DNA from: Actinokineospora spheciospongiae
Lineage (GTDB): Bacteria; Actinomycetota; Actinomycetes; Mycobacteriales; Pseudonocardiaceae
Reading direction: 5' to 3'
DNA length: 36,752 bases
Assembly: GCF_000564855.1 (NCBI RefSeq)
Contig: NZ_AYXG01000169.1
Span: forward strand, 1 to 36,752
The first letter of the stretch is position 1. Each line of letters begins with the position of its first letter. This document shows, in pieces, positions 7,811 to 16,761 of the stretch. A program made the position numbers and the translations under genes. Below the pieces are notes generated by a model that did no database searches, was not told the origin of the DNA, and worked only from the letters and a program-made list of their open reading frames with translations.

Positions 7811-7841
7811 ACGCTAAGTCCTGACGTCGCGTCAGGTGCAA
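7811..7841 (-). promoter_or_regulatory. MerR-type operator-promoter with 19-bp spacer
   Basis: On the minus strand: -35 TTGCAC (complement of 7836-7841), 19-bp spacer, -10 TAGCGT (complement of 7811-7816). The spacer carries CCTGACG-CGA-CGTCAGG (7820-7836), a perfect 7-3-7 inverted repeat. An over-long spacer with a centred palindrome is the hallmark of MerR-activated promoters, so the regulator probably controls its own gene. Confidence 0.8.
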
Positions 7842-7853
7842 GGCCGAATCCGG

Positions 7854-9875
<2,022 letters not shown>

Positions 9876-9887
9876 GCGGCGATACTA
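9876..9887 (-). promoter_or_regulatory. Likely leaderless -10 element of recQ
   Basis: TAGTAT (complement of 9882-9887) ends six bases before the GTG start of recQ, the spacing expected if transcription begins at the start codon. No clear -35 is visible. Confidence 0.5.
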
Positions 9888-9935
9888 CGGCGATCGGCCG
9901 ACACGGCGGCGACCGCCGCGTCCCGCCTGTGGACA

Positions 9936-9955
9936 ACTCCGAGTCATCCCGGAGT
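9936..9955. terminator. Hairpin between the GH16 gene and recQ
   Basis: ACTCCG-n8-CGGAGT lies about 45 bp beyond the stop of the leftward GH16 gene and upstream of recQ. It could terminate the GH16 transcript. The stem is short and has no T-run, so support is weak. Confidence 0.35.
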
Positions 9956-9998
9956 CGCCCCAGGTCAGGATGCGGCGGTCAGCTCGGGACGGGTCGGC

Positions 9999-11258
9999 TC
10001 AGGGAGTGGTCCACTTCTGCTGCGCGGCGCCGGTGCACGCCCAGATCTGGGTCCGGGCACCGTCGTTCGAGCTGCCGTCGACCACGTCCAGGCACTTGTT
10101 CGCGGTGACGTTGACGATGTCGCGCGCCCCGCTGACCGCCCACCTCTGCGCGCCGGTGCCGTTGCACGTCCACAACTGGACCCGGGCGCCGTTCGCGGTC
10201 GACCCCGAGGTGACGTCGAGGCACTTGCCGAACGCCCTGATCGTGCCGTCGGTGCCGAAGGTCCAGCTCTGCGCGGGGTTCGACGAGCAGTTCGCGATCT
10301 GCACCGGGGTGCCGTCCGCGGTGGCGGCCCCGGCCACGTCCAGGCACTTGCCCGCGATGCCGGTCACCCGGCCGGTGCGCGGCGCGGTGCCACCGTCCCC
10401 GCTGGTCACGTGCACGTAGTCGACCACGAGCTGGTTCGGGAACGGGGTCGAGCCGTTGGGGTCGCCCGGCCAGTAGCCGCCGACGGCGAGGTTGAGGATC
10501 ATGTAGAAGGGGTGGTCGAAGACCCAGCGGTTGCCGCCGACGTCGGCGGTGGTCTTGGTGCTGTAGGCGTTGCCGTCCACCGACCAGACGATCCGGCCGG
10601 GGGTCCAGTCGACGGCGAAGGTGTGGAAGCCGTCGGCGAAGGTGGGGCCGCTGTAGCCCGCGCCGATGCCGCCGGAGCCGGAGTAGCCGGGGCCGTGGAT
10701 GGTGCCGTGCACGGTGTTGGGCTCGAAGCCGACGTTCTCCATGATGTCGATCTCGCCGGAGTTGGGCCAGCCGACGCTGCCGATGTCGCTGCCCAGCATC
10801 CAGAACGCGGGCCACATGCCCTGCCCGCGCGACATCTTGATCCTGGCCTCGTAGTGGCCGTAGGTCTGGGTGAAGGTCTGCGCGGTGGACAGCCGCGCCG
10901 AGGTGTACTCGCAGCGGCCGTACCAGCACTGGTAGTTGCCGGGGTTCTCCCGCTTGGCGGTGATGACCAGGTTGCCGTTGCCGTCGAGGGCGGCGTTGTT
11001 GGTGCCGCTGGTGTACCACTGGCGCTCGTGGTTGTTGACGTTGTCGCCGGTCTCGAAGCGCCACTTCGAGCCGTCGACCGGCGCCCCGGCGGGGCCGTTG
11101 AAGTCGTCGGTGAAGGTGGCCGCCGCGGCGCTGACGTCGGCGGCGGGCGCCGCCTGGGCGTCGGTGCCGGGGGAGAGCGGGACCACCAGGGCGGCCACGG
11201 CCACGGCGGCCAGGGAGAACGCGCCGCGGAGACGGGATCTGGTCGACTGCACTGTCAC
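9999..11258 (-). CDS. Secreted GH16 endo-beta-1,3-glucanase with ricin-type lectin domain
   Basis: 419 residues. A Sec signal peptide (SLAAVAVAALVV, probable cleavage after AQA near residue 36) is followed by a GH16 laminarinase domain (~47-285) with the catalytic motif GEIDIMENVG (nucleophile Glu169, Asp171, acid/base Glu174), then a ricin B/CBM13 trefoil (~300-419) with three CLDV repeats and Q-x-W-type motifs (QSW, QRW, QKW). It should cut beta-1,3-glucans such as laminarin, curdlan or fungal wall outside the cell. The start was set at GTG 11258 because AGAGG lies eight bases upstream; ATG 11285 is possible but precedes that site. A DasR-like operator lies in its promoter. Confidence 0.94.
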   Translation of the reverse strand: MTVQSTRSRLRGAFSLAAVAVAALVVPLSPGTDAQAAPAADVSAAAATFTDDFNGPAGAPVDGSKWRFETGDNVNNHERQWYTSGTNNAALDGNGNLVITAKRENPGNYQCWYGRCEYTSARLSTAQTFTQTYGHYEARIKMSRGQGMWPAFWMLGSDIGSVGWPNSGEIDIMENVGFEPNTVHGTIHGPGYSGSGGIGAGYSGPTFADGFHTFAVDWTPGRIVWSVDGNAYSTKTTADVGGNRWVFDHPFYMILNLAVGGYWPGDPNGSTPFPNQLVVDYVHVTSGDGGTAPRTGRVTGIAGKCLDVAGAATADGTPVQIANCSSNPAQSWTFGTDGTIRAFGKCLDVTSGSTANGARVQLWTCNGTGAQRWAVSGARDIVNVTANKCLDVVDGSSNDGARTQIWACTGAAQQKWTTP

Positions 11259-11350
11259 CGGTGTCACCTCTTTTGCGGACGCCACGGAGCACGCCTGCCC
11301 GGTCGGGGCCGGTGGGGCGCGTCGTGGGTGTTTGTGCGGGGTGACAACAA

Positions 11351-11380
11351 ACTATGCCTGGTCCAGACCACTGCGAGCAA
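11351..11380 (-). promoter_or_regulatory. Promoter of the GH16 gene with a DasR-like operator
   Basis: On the minus strand: -35 TTGCTC (complement of 11375-11380), 18-bp spacer, -10 CATAGT (complement of 11351-11356). The spacer holds AGTGGTCTGGACCAGG (complement of 11357-11372), matching 14 of 16 positions of the Streptomyces DasR site ASTGGTCTAGACCAST. DasR is the GntR-family repressor of chitin and N-acetylglucosamine genes. Placement between -35 and -10 suits repression. Confidence 0.65.
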
Positions 11381-11431
11381 GGGGAACTTTTTCCCGAACG
11401 TCCCGGTGGTGCGGGATCGGTGCACGGGTGC

Positions 11432-12412
11432 TCACTTCGCGGGGGCGTCGCCACCGGCCCGCTCGGCCGCCCGCTTGCGGCGCTTGCCCTCGTGCATGGC
11501 CTGCACCCTGGCCACCGGGATGGTGTGCCCCTCGGCGACGAGGTCCCCGGGCAGCGCCACCGGCCGGGGCATCAGGTCGGCCCACGGGTCCCGGCCGCCG
11601 AGCAGCGCGGGCGCGGTGGTGATGGTGAAGTCGCCGGGGCGCGCGTCGTCGAGGTCGGACCAGGGCAGGGGGAAGGAGACCGGGAGGCCGGGGCGCCTGC
11701 GCGGGCTGTAGGCGGCGGCGACGGTCGCGCCGTGCGCGCGGGTGGAGTCCAGGAACACCCTGCCGTGCCGGTCGTCGCGGATGAACGCCGTCGTCGCCAG
11801 CTCGGGGTCGAGCCGCTCGGCGCGGGCGGCCAGCGCGCGCATCGCCGCGGCCATGTCGTCGGCGCTCTCCTCCTCCGTCACCGGGACGAAGATGTGCAAC
11901 CCCTTGGCACCGCTGGTCTTCACCACGCCCGCCAACCCGCAGTCCTCCAGCGCCCGGCGCACCAGGTGCGCCGCGCGGACGGCCACGGCGAAGTCGCCGC
12001 CCTCGGGCGGGTCGATGTCGAGGACCAGGTGCGTCGGCCTGCCCGGCCGGGCGGCGGTGGCCAGCGTCGGGTGGTACTCGATCGCCCGCTGGTTGCCGAA
12101 CCACAGCAGCGTGCGGCGGTCGTCGCACAGCGCGTAGGAGATCTCCCGCTTCGACGACTCCGCCCACACCGGCACCGTCCTGACGAACGAGGGGGTGTAC
12201 TTGGGGACGTTCTTCTGCATGAACGCGTCCTGCCCGCGCAGCACCCGCACCACGGACAGCGGCCTGCCCGACAGCACGGGCAGGAACCGGTCGGCCACGG
12301 CGTCGAGGTAGTCGACCAGGTCGCGCTTCGTCGCGCCCGCGCCGTCGAACAACTCCTGGTCCAGGTTGGTGAGGCCCACGCCGTCCCTGGTCTCGCCCTT
12401 GTCGCCGCTCAT
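11432..12412 (-). CDS. LigD-type polymerase domain protein (NHEJ primase-polymerase)
   Basis: 326 residues, the size of an isolated LigD PolDom of the archaeo-eukaryotic primase superfamily. Family signatures: SGRPLSVVRVLRGQDAFMQKNVPKYTP, the catalytic pair in THLVLDIDPPEG (Asp132, Asp134), the nucleotide-binding histidine in GAKGLHIFVP (His173), and the PLPWSDLDD region near the third acidic residue. Such enzymes fill gaps and add ribonucleotides during end joining. No ligase or nuclease domain and no ku gene lies in this window, so partners would be elsewhere. A basic tail (EGKRRKRAAER) ends the protein. The start is the ATG at 12412. Confidence 0.93.
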   Translation of the reverse strand: MSGDKGETRDGVGLTNLDQELFDGAGATKRDLVDYLDAVADRFLPVLSGRPLSVVRVLRGQDAFMQKNVPKYTPSFVRTVPVWAESSKREISYALCDDRRTLLWFGNQRAIEYHPTLATAARPGRPTHLVLDIDPPEGGDFAVAVRAAHLVRRALEDCGLAGVVKTSGAKGLHIFVPVTEEESADDMAAAMRALAARAERLDPELATTAFIRDDRHGRVFLDSTRAHGATVAAAYSPRRRPGLPVSFPLPWSDLDDARPGDFTITTAPALLGGRDPWADLMPRPVALPGDLVAEGHTIPVARVQAMHEGKRRKRAAERAGGDAPAK

Positions 12413-12624
12413 CGCCCCACCCTGCCCACCCCGGGCACCCCCGGCAACCTCGCCACCGGCGCGGGGACGCGCGGGGCCGGTCCGCCGCGGGGTTTGTGCA
12501 GGATGCGCAATGCAGTGGCGGAAAGGGATGGTTGTCCGCTGGTGACAATGTCGGGAAAAATTGTGCGCACACCCGGACGTTCACCGTTTGGGTGCCTCCC
12601 ACCAGGGGTAATTGACATAGGCGG

Positions 12625-12674
12625 GGATTGCCGCGCAAGACACTCACGTCCATGAGTGGTCGGGTCGGCAATCC
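12625..12674. promoter_or_regulatory. Nested, symmetric palindrome upstream of the polyester hydrolase
   Basis: GGATTGCCG-n7-CACTCA-n6-TGAGTG-n7-CGGCAATCC. Both the outer 9-bp and inner 6-bp arms are perfect and share one centre near 12649.5. It lies in the 362-bp gap between the divergent LigD-type gene and the hydrolase, about 100 bp before the hydrolase start. Possible promoter elements for the hydrolase are TTGCCC (12694-12699) and TAATGC (12719-12724), or TAGCGT (12730-12735). A TTGACA (12612-12617) flanks it. The form suits a dimeric or tetrameric repressor. The rest of the gap shows nothing I can name. Confidence 0.6.
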
Positions 12675-12774
12675 ACGGACATTTGTGCACTCTTTGCCCG
12701 CACCCGTTTTCCTCGCCGTAATGCTGCCTTAGCGTACGAACTCCGGAACCGCCCAAATGTCGAGGAGTTCGATC

Positions 12775-13680
12775 GTGCGTCGTAACATCGTGAAGAGGTC
12801 GGCGGTGCTGGCCGCCGCCGCGGCGGTGGGCGCCGCGGCATTCCTCGGCCCCCAGGCGTTCGCCGGGCAGCCCGACACCACCACCTCGGCGGCGCTCCAG
12901 GTCAGCGCCTTCGCCAAGGGACCGGACCCGACCGACCAGTCCATCCGGGCGCAGAAGGGCCCGTTCGCCGTCCAGCAGCAGTCCGTCGCCGCCCAGTCCG
13001 GCCGCGCGTTCAACCGGGGCACGGTCTACTACCCGACCGACACCTCCCAGGGCACCTACGGCGCCGTCGCGGTGATCCCCGGGTTCCTGGAGCCGGAGTT
13101 CACCACCTCCTGGTACGGCCCCACCCTGGCCTCCTACGGGTTCGTGGTCATCACCCTGGAGCCCAACTCCATCACCGACTTCCCGGAGCCGCGCAGCAAC
13201 CAGCTCCTGGCCGCGGTGGACTGGCTGGCCAACGAGTCCCCGGTCAAGGACCGGGTCGACCCGAACCGCCTCGCGGTCATGGGCCACTCCATGGGCGGCG
13301 GCGGCACCCTGCTCGCCGCGAGCAAGAACCCGGCGCTGAAGGCCGCGATCCCGCTGGCCCCGTGGAACATGTCCTCCAACTTCAGCGACGTCACCGTCCC
13401 CACCCTGATCATCGGCGCGGACAACGACGTGATCGCCCCGACGTTCATGCACGCGGACCCGTTCTACGAGTCGCTGAAGGGCAACCAGAACCAGGGCTAC
13501 CTCAAGCTCAAGGGCGCGGACCACTTCACCACCAACGGCTACACGGCCACGGTGACGAAGTTCGCCGTGTCGTGGCTCAAGCGCTTCGTCGACGACGACA
13601 CCCGCTACTCGCAGTTCCTCTGCCCGGCCCCCAGCCCGGACGCCTCCTTCGTCAGCTTCAAGGTCGGCTGCCCGGTCTAG
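12775..13680 (+). CDS. Secreted cutinase / PETase-family polyester hydrolase
   Basis: 301 residues. A signal peptide (VLAAAAAVGAAAFLGPQAFA, cleavage near 30) leads into an alpha/beta hydrolase closely resembling Thermobifida cutinases. Triad: Ser172 in GHSMGGGGTL, Asp218 in GADNDVIAP, His250 in GADHF; the spacings (46 and 32) equal those of TfCut2. Trp197 sits 25 residues after the serine as in that enzyme, the tail WLKRFVDDDTRYSQFLCP is nearly the family sequence, and two C-terminal cysteines match its disulfide. The oxyanion-hole tyrosine is Phe104 here (PGFLE). It should hydrolyse cutin-like or synthetic polyesters outside the cell; activity on PET is only possible. GTG 12775 has GAGGAG seven bases upstream and is preferred over ATG 12757. 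Confidence 0.93.
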   Translation: MRRNIVKRSAVLAAAAAVGAAAFLGPQAFAGQPDTTTSAALQVSAFAKGPDPTDQSIRAQKGPFAVQQQSVAAQSGRAFNRGTVYYPTDTSQGTYGAVAVIPGFLEPEFTTSWYGPTLASYGFVVITLEPNSITDFPEPRSNQLLAAVDWLANESPVKDRVDPNRLAVMGHSMGGGGTLLAASKNPALKAAIPLAPWNMSSNFSDVTVPTLIIGADNDVIAPTFMHADPFYESLKGNQNQGYLKLKGADHFTTNGYTATVTKFAVSWLKRFVDDDTRYSQFLCPAPSPDASFVSFKVGCPV

Positions 13681-13690
13681 CCCGAACCGG

Positions 13691-13730
13691 CGGGGGGTGG
13701 GGCGGACAACGGTGTCCACCCCGCCCCCCG
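13691..13730 (+). terminator. Strong terminator of the polyester hydrolase gene
   Basis: Stem CGGGGGGTGGGGCGGAC, loop AACGGT, then its partner arm, with one G-T pair and one mismatch in 17. It begins 10 bp after the stop codon and isolates the gene from the regulator downstream. Confidence 0.8.
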
Positions 13731-13773
13731 TCCTCGTTCCCGTCCTGCACCGACGACAGCGGGGGGCACCGGC

Positions 13774-14919
13774 ATGACCGCGGCGCGCACGACCCGCACC
13801 ACCCCGCCCGCCGAGGACCTGCGCCTGGCCGTCGCCGCCCGCGCCCGCCGCTCGGACCTGGTCCGCACCGCGGTCGAGGCGATCACCCGGTCCGCGGGCC
13901 CGCGCGATCCCGCGGACCTGGCCGCCCTCACCGCCACCGTCACCGCCGCCGTCGACGTGGGCCTGGACGCGGTGTTCGACGGCCGCTGCGCCCCACCGGC
14001 GTGGCGGCTGCTGCTGGGCGAGGTGGGCGCGGCGGAGCGGCGGGCGGGCCGCGGCCTGGAGGTGGTCGAGTCCGCCACCCGGGTCGCCGCCAGGGCGGTC
14101 TGGCACCACCTGATCGTGCTCGCCCGCAGGCTGCGGGTGTCCCCCACGGCCACGGTCGCCGTGGTGGACGCCCTCTTCGCCTTCACCGACACCGTGTGCG
14201 AGGCCGCCCGCGACGGCCACCGGGCCGCGGCGGGGAGCACCGACCCCGGCCGGGCCGAACTGCTGGCCCTGCTCCTGGCCCCCGCGCCCGTCCCCGACCT
14301 GACCGCCCGGGCGGCCGAGGCGGGCTGGCCGCTGCCGGACCGCGTCACCGCGCTCGTCGCCGACACCCCGTTCCGCGTCGATCCCGCCCGCCTTCCCCCC
14401 GGCGCCCTCACCGACCCGGACCGGGCGGGCACCTGCCTGCTCGTCCCCGCCGACCAGCCGATCCCCGAGGCCCCCAGCACCCGCCGGGGCATCCGCTTCG
14501 CCGCGGGCCCCCCGGTGCCCACGGCCGACGCCCACCGCTCGGCCCACTACGCCAGGACCCTCCTCGACCTCGTCGACCGGGGCACCCTGCCCACGCGGCG
14601 CCTCACCCGGGCCGACGACCACCTGCTCACCCTCCTGGCCGCGGCGGACGACGGCCTGCTGCCCTGGGTTCGCTCGGCCACCCTCGCCCCGCTCGCCGCG
14701 CTCTCCCCGGGCCGCCGCGCCAAGCTGCTCACCACCCTCGCCCTGTGGCTGCGCCACGACGGGGACGTGCGCGAGGTGGCGCAGCGGGTGGGGCTGCACC
14801 CGCAGACGGTGCGCTACCGCCTCCAGCAGCTCAGGGACCTGCTCGGCGACTCGGCGCTGGAGGGCGAGCAGCGCTTCCTGCTGCGGTTGGCCCTGGTCAC
14901 CGCCCCCCGGGCGCGCTGA
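13774..14919 (+). CDS. PucR-family helix-turn-helix regulator
   Basis: 381 residues. The end carries the PucR C-terminal HTH: LWLRHDGDVREVAQRVGLHPQTVRYRLQQLRDLLGD, where HPQTVRYRL is the diagnostic recognition helix. The N-terminal half is helical (ATRVAARAVWHHLIVLARRL) and resembles the sensory part of actinomycete PucR/CdaR-like proteins; the ligand is unknown. The ATG at 13774 follows GGGGGGCACCGGC, a poor but adequate ribosome site. It converges on the MEDS-HATPase gene with only 12 bp between the stops. A second PucR-type protein is encoded at 16762-18003, so two regulators flank the MEDS pair. Confidence 0.88.
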   Translation: MTAARTTRTTPPAEDLRLAVAARARRSDLVRTAVEAITRSAGPRDPADLAALTATVTAAVDVGLDAVFDGRCAPPAWRLLLGEVGAAERRAGRGLEVVESATRVAARAVWHHLIVLARRLRVSPTATVAVVDALFAFTDTVCEAARDGHRAAAGSTDPGRAELLALLLAPAPVPDLTARAAEAGWPLPDRVTALVADTPFRVDPARLPPGALTDPDRAGTCLLVPADQPIPEAPSTRRGIRFAAGPPVPTADAHRSAHYARTLLDLVDRGTLPTRRLTRADDHLLTLLAAADDGLLPWVRSATLAPLAALSPGRRAKLLTTLALWLRHDGDVREVAQRVGLHPQTVRYRLQQLRDLLGDSALEGEQRFLLRLALVTAPRAR

Positions 14920-14931
14920 GCGCGCTCGGGT

Positions 14932-15864
14932 TCAGGGCAGCCGGAAGTACGCGCGGATCGTGGTGCCCGCGTCCCCGGTGTGGACGCGGACCAGGTCGGC
15001 GATGCTGTGCACCAACCACAACCCGCGCCCGGACGGCTGGCCCACGGTCAGCGGGCGGGTCCCGGCGAGCGGGTCGGTGAAGCTGCCGGTGTCGCTGACC
15101 GAGCAGACGAGCCGGTGCCCCTCCCGCCACACGGCGAGGGTGCACCGCCCGCCGCCGTGGGTGAGGCTGTTGGCGACGAGTTCGGAGAGGACCAGTTCGA
15201 GGTCGGGCACCCGGTCCCCGGGGAGGCCGAGGTCGGTCGCCAGGAGGGTGATCACCCCGCGCAGGGGGCGGATCTCCGCGGCGGTGGCGATCGCGTGGAC
15301 GGTGGCGTGCGGCACGTGGGGCAGCGGGTGGTTGTGGTTGACCAGCACGTCGTGGGGTGCGTAGCGGTCGCTGGCGCCGCGCGCGCCCCCGGCCCAGACC
15401 TCCGGGTGGGTGGCGCGCGCCTCGGCCAGGACGTGCGGGTCGAGGGCCGCGGCGTCGTAGGGGCAGAGGATGGTGGCGGCGCGGTCGGCGAACGCCAGGT
15501 TGATCAGCGCCTCGTGCCGGGCGCAGGCCGGGTACTCGGTGGCGTCGCGGCCCGGCCAGACCGGTTCGCCGACGATGCGCACGCGCCTGCCGGGGTGCCG
15601 GTCGGCGAAGTGGCCGAGCACGGTGGCCAGGATGCGGCCCGGGTTGCCGCCCGCCACCGCCATGTCCCGCGCCCACACCGCCTCGGCGTGCCCGCCCAGG
15701 GCCTCGCGCAGCAGCTCCAGCCGCCGGGCGGGCACGGCGACGGCGACCGGCTCGCCCGCCTCCACGCCCTCGACGACGAAGGGCACCAGGGTGTCGAGGT
15801 AGTCGGCGTCGTCGTCGTAGAAGAAGGCGGGGTGGGTGAACGCGGGGGAGGCGGGTCGGGTCAT
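14932..15864 (-). CDS. MEDS sensory domain - HATPase (RsbW-like) protein, second copy
   Basis: 310 residues, same architecture as the protein at 4245-5198. The MEDS domain opens HPAFFYDDDADYLDTLVPFV and includes YPACARHEALINLAF and LCPYDA. The C-terminal Bergerat ATPase has N-box SELVANSLTHGG, G1 box SDTG and GRGLWLVHSIAD, as in anti-sigma kinases. ATG 15864 overlaps the stop of the MEDS-STAS gene (ATGA), so a putative kinase and its putative antagonist are made together in a strict ratio. This is a partner-switching pair in which both halves carry a sensor domain of the same kind. The sigma factor or other target is not in the window. Confidence 0.9.
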   Translation of the reverse strand: MTRPASPAFTHPAFFYDDDADYLDTLVPFVVEGVEAGEPVAVAVPARRLELLREALGGHAEAVWARDMAVAGGNPGRILATVLGHFADRHPGRRVRIVGEPVWPGRDATEYPACARHEALINLAFADRAATILCPYDAAALDPHVLAEARATHPEVWAGGARGASDRYAPHDVLVNHNHPLPHVPHATVHAIATAAEIRPLRGVITLLATDLGLPGDRVPDLELVLSELVANSLTHGGGRCTLAVWREGHRLVCSVSDTGSFTDPLAGTRPLTVGQPSGRGLWLVHSIADLVRVHTGDAGTTIRAYFRLP

Positions 15865-16712
15865 GCGGGCAGCTCCACGCGCACGCCGTCGAGCCCCAGC
15901 AGGCCGGTGATCCGCGCGGCCCCGCGGTGGGCGGTGCGCAGGACGAGCGTCGCCCCACGCGACCTGGCGTGTTCGGCGAGGGTGATCAGGTTGCGGTGGT
16001 CGACGAACTCCAGGCCGGTGGCGTCGAGGGTGATGGTGGCGTCGTGGACCGGCAGGTCCGCCCGGTCGAGCGCGGAACCCAGGTGGTCGGCGCCGCACAG
16101 GTCCAGTTGGCCGCCCAGGGCCGCGGCGCAGCCCGGCAGCGGGGAACCGTGCAGGCGGAAGCCCGCGGTGTCGGAGTTGGCGTGCGGGTGCATGACCGCC
16201 AGCCGGGTGATGGTGTCCTCCCCGAGGACCCGCTGGTCGTAGCCGCAGAGCGCGGAGAACGGCCGGGCCGTCATGTACCGGTCGACGAGGTGCTCGTACC
16301 GGGTGAACGCCGCCGCCTGCGGGGCGGTCCGCACCAGGGGGGTCACCTCCGCGGCGACCCGCAGGCCCGCGAACCCGGCGGCGACCGCCTCGTCGGTGGC
16401 CGCGGCGTACCGGTCGACCTGCTCGCCCGGCTCGATCACCGCGTCGTCCGCGTAGGCGGAGTCGAGGGGGGTGACGCGCAGGTCGCCCTCGTCCAGGGCG
16501 CGGTCGAGCCGGGCCGACCGGCGCAGCTCCCCGACCGCCGGTGCCGCGTCGTCGGCGGAGACCACGTACATCGGGCGCAGCCCGAGCCGCAGGCCGTCGG
16601 CGAGGAAGTCGCGTGCGTGCGTGCGGAACTCGACCGGATCGCGGTACCGCCAGCAGGCGTGCGCCTGCGGTCCCAGTCCCCGGGTGCCGTGGACCACCCC
16701 GGCTGATCTCAT
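15861..16712 (-). CDS. MEDS sensory domain - STAS (anti-sigma antagonist-like) protein
   Basis: 283 residues. MEDS-like residues ~1-180 (AHACWRYRDPVEFRTHARDFLADGL, CGYDQRVL), then a STAS domain (~195-283) with LDATGLEFVDHRNLITLAEHARSRG. In RsbV-like STAS proteins the loop after the Asp carries the phosphorylated Ser/Thr (DST/SGL); here that place holds His239 (VDHRNL), so classical phosphorylation by a HATPase kinase may be lost. It starts at ATG 16712, 49 bp after a PucR-type gene, and is translationally coupled to the MEDS-HATPase gene downstream. Expected role: binding partner of that kinase, relieving or sensing inhibition. Confidence 0.88.
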   Translation of the reverse strand: MRSAGVVHGTRGLGPQAHACWRYRDPVEFRTHARDFLADGLRLGLRPMYVVSADDAAPAVGELRRSARLDRALDEGDLRVTPLDSAYADDAVIEPGEQVDRYAAATDEAVAAGFAGLRVAAEVTPLVRTAPQAAAFTRYEHLVDRYMTARPFSALCGYDQRVLGEDTITRLAVMHPHANSDTAGFRLHGSPLPGCAAALGGQLDLCGADHLGSALDRADLPVHDATITLDATGLEFVDHRNLITLAEHARSRGATLVLRTAHRGAARITGLLGLDGVRVELPA

Positions 16713-16761
16713 GCGGCCATCGTAGGCCACCCCGCCGCCGCCCCGGCCCGTTCGCGCCCGG

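Noticed and set aside
12409-14799. A 796-codon minus-strand frame over the polyester hydrolase and PucR genes.
   Set aside because: Low-complexity mirror translation; the plus-strand genes carry complete signatures.
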